Assembly (NCBI GenBank): GCA_034620365.1
Contig: JAQGEQ010000204.1
Location: forward strand, 1-64,000
Reading direction: 5' to 3'
DNA from: Pegea sp. RAD2-039
Taxonomy: Eukaryota > Chordata > Thaliacea > Salpida > Salpidae
DNA: 64,000 bases
The first letter of the stretch is position 1; every line of letters starts with the position of its first letter. The notes beneath the pieces were generated by a model. It was not told the origin of the DNA and did not search any database. It worked only from the letters and a program-made list of their open reading frames with translations. The position numbers and the translations under genes are program-made. This document shows, piece after piece, positions 24,015 to 37,017 of this stretch.

Positions 24015-27000
24015 CAGTGGGTGATTGGTTGTTTATCTTTCATAAAAAAACCAAAGATAAAATAAGAGTAAATTGCAAGTGTTAGCACCTTTACTAAACT
24101 GCCAGGAGTTGCTTGGTCATTGTAGAGGGTTGAATCTGTGAAAGATTTAATAAATATCAAACAAAGATCGTTTGTGAAGACTCACTTATACTTGATTCAG
24201 GAAGATTGGAAATATTTGAATCTCTGTCACTGATTCCAAGAGAAGATATCGAGTTAAACTGAAATAAAAATGATACTAGCAACTAATTTAATCTTACTAT
24301 TTGTAGTTAACAAGCGGAAAGCTTTCTAGGGTAATTACCGCCCAAAAATGGTCTGTTCCATTATTGAAGTACGAGGACGGACCTTGCTTTCGAAACAACT
24401 TTCTTTTTTTCATTAGTTTATCTGTCAACAAATGAGATGTTGTTTCAATTGATAAATCACTTCGATTTAATTACTTTTGCGAGCTTTTTTCATTTTTTTT
24501 CGTCTCATTTTTCTTAGTTTTGAGATTTTTGATTTTCTTTTCACTGTAATTTCAATAAAACATTGAAAAGCGAAAATAAAAATCAGAAACCTCGAGTACC
24601 ATTTGAACATCGCCTGTGGTTCTCATCTAGTAGCAAAACTTTGCAAAATTTTCTTCGTGAAACAAATAAGGAATTGACAAACTTGCTAAAACGAATTTTC
24701 AAATTTTTTCTTAAACTTTCTACATTGTCTTTCGGGAAGGATAATTGCCAAGTTTGTTTCGAAACTCCTGTAAACAAGAAACAGGTTTTGAAATACAACT
24801 CCAAATCCACTTGTTCGTACCAGGGTCAAACTGGACTTGACGACTAAAGTTGTCAAGATGGTTTGTAGGATGGTGTTTTGATCTTCCAATTTTCGAAATA
24901 ATTGAAACAGATATAAAAGAAGAAACTTTTAAATTTCCTATCCGACTCAAACCAATCACTAGTTTAGATCCTTCACAAATCTGTACTTTTGTCGTATTTA
25001 TTGATAATTTAGACCAAGATAGAAAAAATCTATAAAAAGTTCCAATATTCATAAAAAAAAAAGTAGAAAAAGTCTTCAGTCAAACCTCTGAGGTGTTTGT
25101 TGATTACCAAATTCATCTTCAACAGAAAATAAGAAGCTGTCATTAGTTGCATGCACTCGTTCAGTAACAATATAAATCAGTTGGCCTTTATTAAGATTAT
25201 CTTGAGTGAAAAGTTTCAGCGAAGTTTTTTCTTTTCTAGTTTTGAGCCGCTAAAAAATGAGTTGTTAATTCATATTTTTATATCACAATTACATTTGTTT
25301 ACATCTTCTAATATTCATAAAACAATTTTTAATATCTAATTCACTTACGCTTTTTAAAATTCCGTGAATGGGATCTTGTATGACATTAAAACGAATTTTT
25401 TCTGCATCTTTTGTAGTTTCGTCTGAAGCTCTTAAATAATTCCGATCGATTGAGATGAAATGATATTTCAAACTTTTTCTTTTTTCTATTGAGTTGTCAA
25501 AAAACAAATCAATTTCAAATTGACTTAAAAGATTTGACTCACTAAATGGTTTAATTGAATATGCTTCTCTACACACTTCTATATGAGGTGGGGTTTTATC
25601 TAAATCTTCAATATACAGATAACAAGTCAACGGAATTTTTAGAGATTTTCCTTTAAAAATAAACAACAAAGTATTTTATAGGAAATAGAACCTCAAAGAT
25701 ATGTTGTTATATGTTGCAACTACCGTTGTAGATGTATCCTACATTTGATCCGTCGGAAACAGTAAAAGAAAAATGATCTATAAATGAGTTATCATCTCGA
25801 TGTTTGTAAATCAATCTTTGTGATAAAAGATCTGTATATGTCAGAAGATCTTGTTTTAAATACTCTCTTCCGTTTAATAATAACATTCCATACTTCGGTA
25901 ACTCAATGATATTAAAAAATATCTTTTCTAAAAATAAATAAATTAAAAATGAGAGAATTTTTGAATCTTAAATTTTTTGAAAATTATTTTATGACCAAAA
26001 TCAAACAATATGATAAATAGATAGATACAACATCAATAAACTTATAAAGTTTAATTTTTTTTACCATTAATTGTGTCAACATCAGTGACATTAATACTAT
26101 GATTGTCAATAACTAAAGTTGATCCTTTATAAACAATTGTAGAGATTTTATCTTTTTCTATAAACCATCTTTCTGTGAAAGATACAACTGGGAGATAAAT
26201 ATCAACTGGTATGATGTCTACCTCCACGTAAGCCTCATTAGTCTTAAGCCCATTAGTAACAGATACAAGAAAAAAATCTTTTTTTTCACCCGAAGCTTTT
26301 TTATGCACGTATACAACCTGCAAATCAATTCAGTTTCATTATCAGATTTGGTGAGTAGTTCAACAAAGACAAACCTTGCCAGCGAGTAAATTTAATTGGG
26401 TGAAAGTTACGATTGAAATGTTAGGAGAAAGAAGATTTTCTAGATTACCAAGTGAGGGGGGGATAGTAACATGATAAATAATATCATCTATCCTCTTCTC
26501 GTCATCATCAAATGCTGTCAATATGTCAGTTGTGATAACTACCTAGTTGAGAAAGTTTATGATTGAAAGGGTCGAATGAATTTGAAAAGATTAGAGGCAT
26601 CAAATAGGTTATGTTGATGAGTAAAGTTGCTAACTTGTTGGTGTTGATAGACACGAAGCAAATTAGTTACAACTTGAAGATGCTTCTTCTTTGTATTTTC
26701 TATATAAATTGAGAAAGTTTGTTTACGGCTGCTTAATCTTCCGTCACTGAGATGAAACGAAAACGAATCCTGAAAATTTATTGAAAGAAGAGATTAAAAG
26801 GTCGATTCAGTTGTGAGTTAAACTAACTTGAGACTTGGAACCTAAATCTCCATAATGCTCATATTTCAATCTGTTCATTTGTACATCGAATTCGGTGAAG
26901 GAATCAGCAACATCCAATCTCTTCCAACTTTCATCTCTTTCTTTAACAACCAATCAGCGTTTTGAAAGTGACAAAATTCAAACCGATGAAAATCATCTCA

Positions 27001-30000
27001 GTCACCTTGTATCAACAATCTTCCTCTTCTAGGACATACATTGATGATGTATTTGATGTCTTCAGCTGCTGAATCCATATCTTCCGCGTGTAAGAAGAGA
27101 TTACTAATAATCTGCAGCAAACAACATCATCTGATCACTTGCTTGAATTGTCATGAAAGATCAACAAATTACTTTGGAGGTTCCCATTTCAATCAGCAGA
27201 ATTTCATTGATCAACAACTCAGGTTTTTCATCATTCACTTTTGTGATGTTTATCATCTGTAAATGATTTCACAACTGAATCAAAAATTGAATTCTAGTTC
27301 GAGTCTCGACTCACAAATCTCATCACTCTTTCAAACTTCCCGTCGCTGATCTTCATCTCAAACTGATCTTCCTCACTTTCACTTCCATCGTGCATATAAG
27401 CGGGATGAACTTGTTTATTGAGTTCTTCCATACTAAACTGATTGATGGGATTTATCAAATCATGACCTTCAGATCTGCAAGACACAATTGAAGTTGAAAA
27501 TTATTATTAACAAATCTGACAGCAGTACTGATGGTCACGTGATCTTTTAATTCGTTCTGACATTTGCATTTCGTTAATTATAATCCCATGATAAGGAGGA
27601 GTTTGGATGGTGATCATCACCTGAAAGACATCGTGATCTTGTATAATCTAATTTGTCAGTTTGGGAGCTTTAAGGTTTTTGTGGCAAATAAAATTGGATT
27701 AAATCTTTAATCCGATTTACGTCAGTTTCTAAGTTCACATCAAGTAATCTAATTCTTGAAAATTATTAAACTATTTTTTTCACTTATAATTTTTAACAAC
27801 TTAAAATCATCGTAGACTCTAACATTTGGTGAATCCAAATCTTCTACTGAAATTTGTATCGGTTGAAAACTTCCTTCCACACAGGTGAGATTAGAACATC
27901 GAACTTCCGGTTCTTCATCATTTTGAGGAAGAATTGAAATTAATAAGAAGTTCTGTTACAACAAGTTTCACATTTTCACAAAGACACTTGTTCTGATTCA
28001 ACATACTTCCAGAGATTTATGCTTTCCATCAGTTACATAAAACGAAAAGCGATCAGAAACAGGTTCGATACCAGAATGATTCGATTGAATATAAAAAATG
28101 TAGTTTGATATTAACTGCTCGTAACTAAACGATGTCGCTTTTTTTGCTATAATTTTTTCGTATCCCTTTCTTGGTGTTCGATCTTCAATAAAACCGTATT
28201 TAGGTCCGGAGATGATATTAAAGACTGAAAAAGATTATTTGAATTGTAATCGACAGAAATAAACTTTTGTGTAAATTTCCAAACAAGATCTGAATAATGT
28301 CTTTAACTCACTTAAATCGGAGGTTGATGTGTCTTCATCTTCGGCACGGAGATATTCATTAGTTATCATAACCTCATCACCTTCATCACACTGCAAAATC
28401 TCCTCGCTGATCAAAATGTTTGGAACAGAATTGTCCACTGGACTAATTTCAATGTAGATAGTCTTCGTTTGAAAATCCAAACTGTTATTTGTGGCTTTAA
28501 ACAGAAAAATTTGATGTTGAAGAAGCAAACCAAAATCTACTGTTCGTGTCAACTACAAAGTCGGCTTCAAGACAACTTACTTGTGTATAGTTTACGGTCA
28601 CTAACCATCACAGTAAAACGGTCTTCACATAAATCCCTGCCAACTTCTTGATTCTGTTTGTAGAGTACTTTACCATCCACAATATCTTGTTGTGTGAATC
28701 TTAATGTAGGCTGAAAATATTCAACAAATTAGGATTTTGACTGGAACTGATATTTCAGATCAAAAATATTACGTTGTCATCGATAAGTATGTTGCCATGC
28801 ATTGGGTATTCTAATATATCGAATACAAGGAAGTTATCTGGTGTATCCAAATCTGATGCAGAAAGATATTCAGTTGTCAGAGCAACTGTAGCACCCTCAG
28901 CGATTTCTAAAACTTTCTTTCCACCTAAAGTTAGAATTTCAGATGAAAATTTTTATCATTTTACTTTTATAAAAAAATTATTTCCAGATATTTCAACTTT
29001 GAAAGTATAGATTTAAAGGATCAGATTTGTGACAAACCAATTATTACAGGGACTTCATCATCTATAGTTTCAATCAAAATGTTGAGAAAAGCAGACGAGT
29101 TTTGGTGACCATCAGTAACAACCAACATCAACTGGTCGTTCATGGTTTCTGAACCATCATGTTCATACTGAAGTCTGAACAGAGTTACAAAATTAGTTTC
29201 ATCTAGAGTTGTTGGTGATGAATAGGACTAAATTGGTTTGAAAGAGAAGATTACCGGAGTTTTTCTACATCAGCCGGAGTGAAAGTATCATTTAATTGTA
29301 AGTTTCTTCCATTCAAAGTAATAACTCCATGTTTTGGTAATTGAGATAAAACAATTGTAAGATCTTCGAAAGCTGTATCAAAGTCAGAGATGTAGAGTAT
29401 GTCTGGAGGTATTGTTATTTTATCTCCTTCCAATATTGTTAAAGGAAGAAGATCAATAGAAGGACGCTGCCAAAAATACAAGTTTTAAAATCAAAGGATA
29501 TGATAAAAAGTTGAGGTAAAAAAATTACAGATTTTAATTGATTTCTTTGAAGTTGATTTACAACTAACTTGATTATCCACTGGTAAAATCGTGATGAAAA
29601 ACCTTTGATCTGTGACTTCTAATCCTGAAGCAGCTGAAACACTAAAAGTAAACTGAATTTGTCGAGGATGTAGACCCACGTCTGATATAGGAGGCATGTA
29701 AGCTACTTTGCTGTAGTTGACAAGCTTTTGTGAAAAGTTCCTGTTCACAACAACAACATTTCAATTAGTTTTTTTGTTTTTTAAATAAAATTTTTAAAAT
29801 AGAATTCTTTAAAATAAATTATTTCAAACAAAAATGTATATTTGAAAAACAAATGTAGAAATGTACAGACAATAAACTACTTTGATAAAGAATTTTTGAA
29901 AATGACTAACCGTAATTCAACTAATGACGGATCTTTCATCGGCATTGGAATATTTATCAATGAAATCAGTTTACCCGCGTCATTATCAACTGCCTTGTCA

Positions 30001-33000
30001 TTTACATCTTCAAACTCTTCAGTAACATGAAAAATTACATCATTTGCAGGGTTTTCACGGTCAAAAAAGTTCAATTGTTGTGGTGTAAGAATAAAAATAT
30101 CTGTTTCATTCACTATTAGAGACCTAAAAGCAAAAATTCATCATAATTTTCCGTCTTACAACAATAAAGCCAAATTTATATCTTCTCGCATCATTAACAA
30201 CTCATCAATAAAGATCTAGTTACGCATTACACAAATTTCATTCCACATAAATAGAAAAAGTTCTACAACTAGAAAGCTTGCTTCAAATTTATAGTTTTTT
30301 TTTCTAAACTGTATGATATCAAACAGATTAATGTGAGATTAATTGCTTACTAGTTTTACTTTATAGTAAATCAAAACGTGGATAACTTACAAAGCATTTC
30401 CTGGTCCAGATCCGGGTGGTAAGTCGTCAACAGGAAGTATTTTAATGTCTATACGTTGAGTAGGAGACACGTTGGCTTCAGGTTTGTTGCTATCAATTAA
30501 ATTAAATTCGACGAAATCTTCAAATGTTTCTTCTCCGTTATGCTTGTAATAGATGAGTCCCTTCAAAATAGATGAAAGATCCCTAAGTAAGATGATTGGT
30601 TGAAATTTGAAACAAACTTGAAACAAATCTGATTGATAGAAACTGTTGATTTTCCAACCAACTTTTTCCCAAGATCTTTTTTTTTGTATTTCTCCTGCAG
30701 TTGGTTGCTTAGTTATATTAAATTTGATATAATTCGAATCAGAATCTGAATCAGAAGCTTCAAGGCTTTGCCGGTTGATTAAAAATAGCTAAAAACAGAA
30801 ATTATTGATATTTTTAGTTATTTGATTGAAAGATAAAAATGTTGAAACTTTTATCTACTAATCTTCAAATACATTTTTAAACAGATTTTAATCTAATCAC
30901 AAATCAAGTAGTTTACAAAACTGATAAAAATCTTCTCATTTATCGTTTGATTACTTGCTTGTAAAATTTGAGGTCTTACTGATTACTAATTACTAGATTT
31001 TTTCTTCAAGTGGTTTTACAAATTGGGTCTTTGAAGTAATTAAACTAAATATATAACAAGTTTTAATTTATTATTTTTATTTAACAATTATAATAATAAA
31101 ATTAAAAAAATATAACAACTCACTTCATCTTCTTTTGGAAGAAGTATTAAATTACTGACTAGGAAAGGAGGGTGGTCATCTTTTGGAAAGATCTTGATCG
31201 GAAATTTAAATCTTGTGCTGAGAATAAAGATTTTGTGAAAAAATGTTGCGTAATTACAAGAAAAAATTTGAAGAAATTTAGTAAGTAAAAATATCTTGAA
31301 AAATAATAATAATACAAAAGTCGAGTTGATACCTGTAAGATATATCTGAAACATGGAAAAAAATTGCGTCTTTTCTAGTATCTGAATCATCGTGACAATA
31401 TGATACAATTCCCTGATTAATATCAGAACAGGTGAAAGTGTATCCAGGTTTTCCGTTTACAAATAAATTTCCATGTTGTAACCCACCTGATATTGTAACT
31501 GTAACCTGTTTAGTTTTAATTGAAAAACGTCAACTTTGTTTTTTTTTTACATTTTAATTGATTTTAAATCTAAACAAGATTTTACTAAAAGTTTTTTTAA
31601 TGGATAAAGAAATTTGTAAAGTTTGTAAACTGCAACAACATGGCTTAGCGTAAATTCAAATTAAGAGTTTTAATATCTTAAACAATCAAAAGATAAATCA
31701 GTCGTCTCAACTAAAGCAGACTACTTCTGACTTATACTAGACTAACATAAAATCAATTTATCTTAAAATAGTATTTTTAAATATACACATCTTATCATAA
31801 TCAACATTAGATAAAACTTCCAAAAAGTTATCTAATGAAGTTAGAACTTTTCTCTTTATCTAGAATAAACTCAATATATTATTTCAGTTTTTCAAAATAT
31901 TTTTCAAAAGTTTTAATTCATTGTTGGAATAAACCTCACCTCTGATAAGTTATCACGATCAACTATTCGCAGAACATCATCAGTTATTGGTCGACACTGG
32001 CCTTCAAGAAGAGTTAGTCCCATATTCCAGGACACACGGGGAGCATTTGTGTTGGTCACACGGACTATAACTGATACCTAAATGGAAAAAATGATATTAG
32101 AATTTGAGAAATTTTGTTTTATATCTTGCATTTTATTACTACTTAAAAACGATTAGGTTTGAAGATAAATGTTGCTTATAATACTTTTATATGTCAAAAA
32201 CTACAGAAGCAGAAAATAAATTGTGACTTACAACGAATGGGTTAGATGGTTTGTAAAAAGAATCTAACGCTATCATCTCTATATCATATATTTGACGTTC
32301 ACTGTAACTTATGTTTGATGGTTGGTAGCCGATTTTCATCTCATTAACGTCCTTTGAATACGATGAAGAAATTTACAATCATTTAAGATATTATTTTCAT
32401 ATTTACTTCTTCTAATCATATATTCACTCAAACGTATAACGATAAGTAATATAATTAAACCACATTTCATTTTACACTTTCAAAATTGAAGAAAATATTA
32501 CTAAACTTTTTGCCAAAATGAATCAACTTGTTGAGTTTCATCTTGTAGATGAGTCACAAAACCTTTTCGTGGTTTTACTGTTACGTTAAATATCAAATGT
32601 CTTTTTGTTGTTTCTGCATCAGAAGCAGATATAACATCTGGCAGGAAATTGGTCAAAATATATTCATCTACCTGTAAAGTTGCAGTTTATTTCTTTAAAC
32701 GTATAATAGAAGAAATACTGAAGTAACAATCTCTAACACATTAATAAATACAGATCACAAAACTAATTTTTTTAACCAAGTATTTTATTAGTAACCCAAA
32801 ATGTGAAAAAAAAAACATTTTAGTAGCCACAGATACTTTGTTGAAGAACGATTTTAAACATGATTAAAAGTAATTGCTGATGTATTTCTATTTACTACAA
32901 ACAAAAACTATAATTTCATGTCAATAAATGTTAAATGTAAAGTATAATGTATTAGATAACATATTTTGAAATAAAGATTATTGAAAAAAATACTTCAAAT

Positions 33001-36000
33001 GATCGAATATGAGAAGTCAGAATTGGAGATAGATTTGGTAATTTTGTAATAAGATGGATAGGAAACCAGTGCCTTTCTTCTGTGAGAACAGATTTTGATT
33101 GGCTAAAAGAGGTAATCAAACAGTAGTTTAATATTTAAATGATTTAAAAAGTTAATTTTTTCATTAAATACTTTATATTTCAATTTAAAGATAATTAGAA
33201 ATAAAAATTTCCATCAAAAAATATCTTACCTATCTGAAACTATAACATGAATAGGCAAGTAATCAATATTTGGAGAATCTATTTCAGATAGAAGCGCATA
33301 TCTAAAACCTTTCAAAAGAAATTCATCGCAATCCATATAAATGACTTCATTTTCAATTATATTTTCTTTATATAACCTTTAATTACATAATAACTTTGAA
33401 CTTAATTGGCATAATTATCGTTTAAAAGTTTACAAACTAAGAAATAAAGAAATAATTTATTCAAATTATTCAAATCAATTTAAAGTTTGTGATTTTAGGA
33501 TCTACTTAAAAGCTAATTTAGATACATAAACAAAATTTGTTAAAAAAATCGTAATGGTTCCTGTATTACTTTTGTGTTCTTATTAACCATCCAGCGATGG
33601 GAAACCCCCATTGGTGAGATCGATCAATTATTATTTGACATTTGTTGTCAAATTGGCGGTCGTAATGAAACTGAACTATTCCAACGTCAATTGGATTTGA
33701 AAACTGAAAATATAAAGGTTTAATCTGAAAGCTATCCAAAAACGACCTATTAATTCTTTTAAAGTTAAAAGTTTAATACAGTTGTAATTTAAATGTACAG
33801 ACTTTTGAAATAGTTTTACTATTACTACAGAAAAAAGTAATATTCAATTTAAAAAATATAATTAAAAACTGTTTAATTAACTCATGATTAGGTGTTATTA
33901 CATACATTCTATTTGCATCGCAATTTACGAACACTAAGACCGCGATAAACTATCGTAACAAATCAGAAAAATGATTATTTTGACATTATGAGAAAGAATT
34001 TGAAGTATTTAAAACATGGAAAATTTATTCGATTAAAGCACTTAAAAGTTTCTGATAAATTTGCCAAATAGGTTTTTTTAGATTATTCCATCTTTTAATA
34101 GCTCTATCAAATGCTTTGAAAGTTTTAACAGATTAAGAAATAGAACCTGGGGCATTTTATACGAAACGACGGCTTTCGACGCTTTCAAATAACAATCTTA
34201 TTTTTAAAGAAAACTGAATTAGTTAACATAAGACGAAAACTAAATAGGAAATACTAACTTGTTGTTAATCAAAAAATACGGATTACAGTAAAAAATAAAT
34301 AAATTTTGAAAATTTTCTAATAATTTTTCATTACTTAAAACAATTATAATTCAATTGGCTTGCTATTTACTACAATAGTCAGCATTAGTTAAACTAAAGC
34401 TTTTTCTAAATCAAATGTTTGTATAAGTTTAAAGTTTAAATAAATTATTTTACGGCTCTTATACACCGTTTCTTCAAAAGTGCATCTAATTATTTTACTA
34501 AGTTTATCATAGAGTTAAACTATTTACGACAGAAAAGTATTTAGCCTTTACAAAATTTTACCAATTAATCGATTTCATAAAAATAATGTTTTGAGCTTTG
34601 ACTAGATACTTTAAATAATATGCTGTAATATTATTTGTGCAATAAACTAACAAACTATAAGAGATATCATTTTGTTATGATATTGTTTTTTTTCTTGAAA
34701 ATGTGACAAGTTATTTTTATTAAATCGTTTGATGCTAGTTAATTCCAAGAATGCTTGTGATCATAACCATACAAGTTATTTTGGTGCAATTAAGTTTGCA
34801 AGATCTGTTTTAGCAGCTGATATTTGACGTGTTTTTTAAAGCTTACTTTCAATTTCCCAAAAAAATGCTTTGTCATCACTTTAACAACAACTGATTGTAA
34901 AAAAATATTTTAGGCATTAGTTCGAAGAAAACTAAAATCACTATTATAAAAATTTACTTTAAAATTTTGAACTCAATCAAAAATTATTGATTTATTAGAA
35001 TTTTAAATAATAAATAAAACTTATAATGCTTTTACTTTGTCACCAGCAGGAACATACAGATCTTGGTTGCTGGTTTGAATGATATCACAGCCAGAGTTGA
35101 CGATCTTTATTTTATAGATGAAAGTTTCCTGAAAGTAATAAATAGTGATAAATATAAAATTTTATTTCTTTTAGTATTAAAAATAATAAATCTTGGAATG
35201 TTGTTGCTTTTTTATCTATTTAATTAGGTTAATATCGAAAATGCTTCTGTGAATTTCACTCCTAAACAAAATTGAAAGTATTTTGAAACCATCAAAATAT
35301 TAAATTACACAAAACTTTGATGAAAACATAACCATAAAGTCTAACCACTTATCTTTATACGAGTTTAAGGTAAATTGGATATTTAAATTATTGCTTAATT
35401 TGTAAAAACATATGTTCTATCTGATGATTAGCTTAAAATCAGTAAAATTGGATCAAAATTCCATAAAAAGTGATTACAAGATGCTAAGCTAAAAAATATT
35501 CTTAATATTTGTTCACTGTGGTATAGATTATTTCAGAAATTCTTGAAAAATATGTATGCGAAAAAAATATTTCTATATATTGCTATAAAAAATACAATTT
35601 GTAAAAAATAAATCTCCTTTGTATTGTTCAGACTTAAGTAAGATTTCTTGATTTAGTCAGAAGAAAGCGAAATTGTAAGAAAGGGAAAAATAACAATAAT
35701 TTTTTTATTTAAAAGTTTAATTTTCTTCCGAATGTGTTATTACAGTTATTGATAAAAGTTTATAAGATTACGGAAAGTATAGTGATTTTCGAGAAAAAAA
35801 GTAGAACAGAAAAACAAGGTTTCAGTTTTTGACTAGGTAACTGTTTGTTCCCACAATTTCTAATTTTAATTTGTGAAAATGCGGCATAAAATTGAAAACA
35901 CAAAACAATTAAAAATAAGTTCAAAGTAAAAACATAAGTTAATTGTGCGAAACGAAATCTCTTTAAAATGAAAATAGCAGCGAGACAGTCAACACGAATT

Positions 36001-37017
36001 TCATTTTAATCTCTTGATGTATAGAGTTTAGTTATTTTTATATAAAAATATGATGTGAGCATATTAAGTAGGTGAGAAATATTTTTAACATCAAATCAAG
36101 TGACCTAAACAAGAACTGGACGATTTTGAGAGTTTCCGAAGTCAAAAGCTAAAAAGAACACATACTTGAAAGGTTTGGTTTTGAAGAAAGATGTAAGCTC
36201 GCATTTTTATTGTATCTTCATTTAATAGAGGTGAGCCATTGTGCTCATATTTAACAGAATTTGGTAGAAAATAACAATCAAAAACCTGTGCCAAATTTCA
36301 AATTGTTAGCATTGTAGATAATTTAGTAAATAAATAAATTTTTATCATAGATATGAAAGATTTAGTGAACAATTTTATGAATGAATTTGAAAATTGATTT
36401 AAACTAATTTTCAATTTAGTAAAAAATCTAATGATCTATTTTGCTAACCAGTAAAAAAGGCGTTTAGTAGAAGCTTTTTAAGTACGATATTTGTCTTATA
36501 TTTACAGATAATTACTGATTATGCTGTTTAACAGTCATTTTTATCTAAAATAACTTTAAAAACAAGAGTTTAAATTACTTACAAATATTTATCCTTGAGT
36601 TATATAGTTCATTTAATCTAAATCAAATCTTAAGCGAAGAAACCTTTGTTTGAAAAGTAATTTAATATTTTGTTTGTCTTTTCAATTTAGCTAAAAAATT
36701 ATTAATCAAAAGATGAAATCGGTGAAGTTTAGAAGATCTTTTTCGTTTTATATCCAAGATAATAAAATTTATAAGCTAATCATACGAACCTTAGGAGTCA
36801 AGACACCAACTCGTTGATGAATTGGCTCGTTTTGAACAACTTCAATCTTACAAACTTGCCAAGGTTGAGCATTAAAAGATAACAAATTATCTTGCAAGTA
36901 ACCAACTCGACCATTTGCCACCTCTAAATCGATGTTACGAACCACTAATTGTTGAGTACTTGAGCTTATGATAAGCGATAAAACACAAAGCAAGAAACTA
37001 CTAATTACTACTGACAT
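23400..37017 (-). CDS. FREM1-like extracellular matrix protein (CSPG repeats, Calx-beta, C-type lectin)
   Basis: FRAS1/FREM proteins are secreted basement-membrane components. Exon 1 (36790-37017) starts with ATG at 37017 and encodes a hydrophobic signal peptide, then [17 protein letters not shown], the conserved FREM N-terminal block. Exons 36166-36285 and 35036-35128 continue it in phase. About eleven CSPG repeats follow between about 33.4 and 25.2 kb, recognised by S-x-x-D-x-D, ITVLPVDNxxP and YxHDGSE-like words. Next come a Calx-beta domain near 25.0-24.6 kb and a C-type lectin domain ending at 23400. CSPG array plus one Calx-beta plus terminal lectin is the specific layout of FREM1. Introns near the 5' end exceed 1 kb (about 33.7-35.0 and 35.1-36.2 kb) while 3' introns are about 40-60 bp. 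I did not resolve every exon. The frame through the Calx-beta end near 24.8 kb is uncertain. Confidence 0.82.
24583..25052 (-). other. Calx-beta domain region of the FREM1-like protein
   Basis: One minus-strand frame contains [15 protein letters not shown], a Ser/Val-rich strand, [17 protein letters not shown] and WIWSCIS. This reproduces the Calx-beta pattern (E....v.v.R.G, then v.F.pG...k). The end of the domain is unclear. A frame ending [10 protein letters not shown] and a different frame with [13 protein letters not shown] both look plausible, so a small intron or frameshift may lie near 24790-24810. The position just before the lectin exons supports FREM1-type architecture. Confidence 0.68.
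25200..33400 (-). other. Array of CSPG repeats of the FREM1-like protein
   Basis: Repeated cores are visible in minus-strand exons: [17 protein letters not shown] near 32.6 kb, [18 protein letters not shown] near 31.9 kb, [17 protein letters not shown] near 30.8 kb, [18 protein letters not shown] near 30.05 kb, [18 protein letters not shown] near 29.4 kb, [17 protein letters not shown] near 28.85 kb, [18 protein letters not shown] near 28.35 kb, [12 protein letters not shown] near 27.85 kb, and others near 27.4, 26.1 and 25.4 kb. Each is followed by a G-x-(I/L)-N-G or HGN turn, a YxHDGSE-like strand and a PVDxxxP linker. In FRAS1/FREM and CSPG4 these repeats form an extended cadherin-like rod. 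I count about eleven, near the usual twelve. Confidence 0.78.

Noticed and set aside
24563-25339. Plus-strand open frames opposite the Calx-beta and CSPG exons
   Set aside because: They are complements of minus-strand FREM1-like exons, which show clear domain patterns and splice sites.
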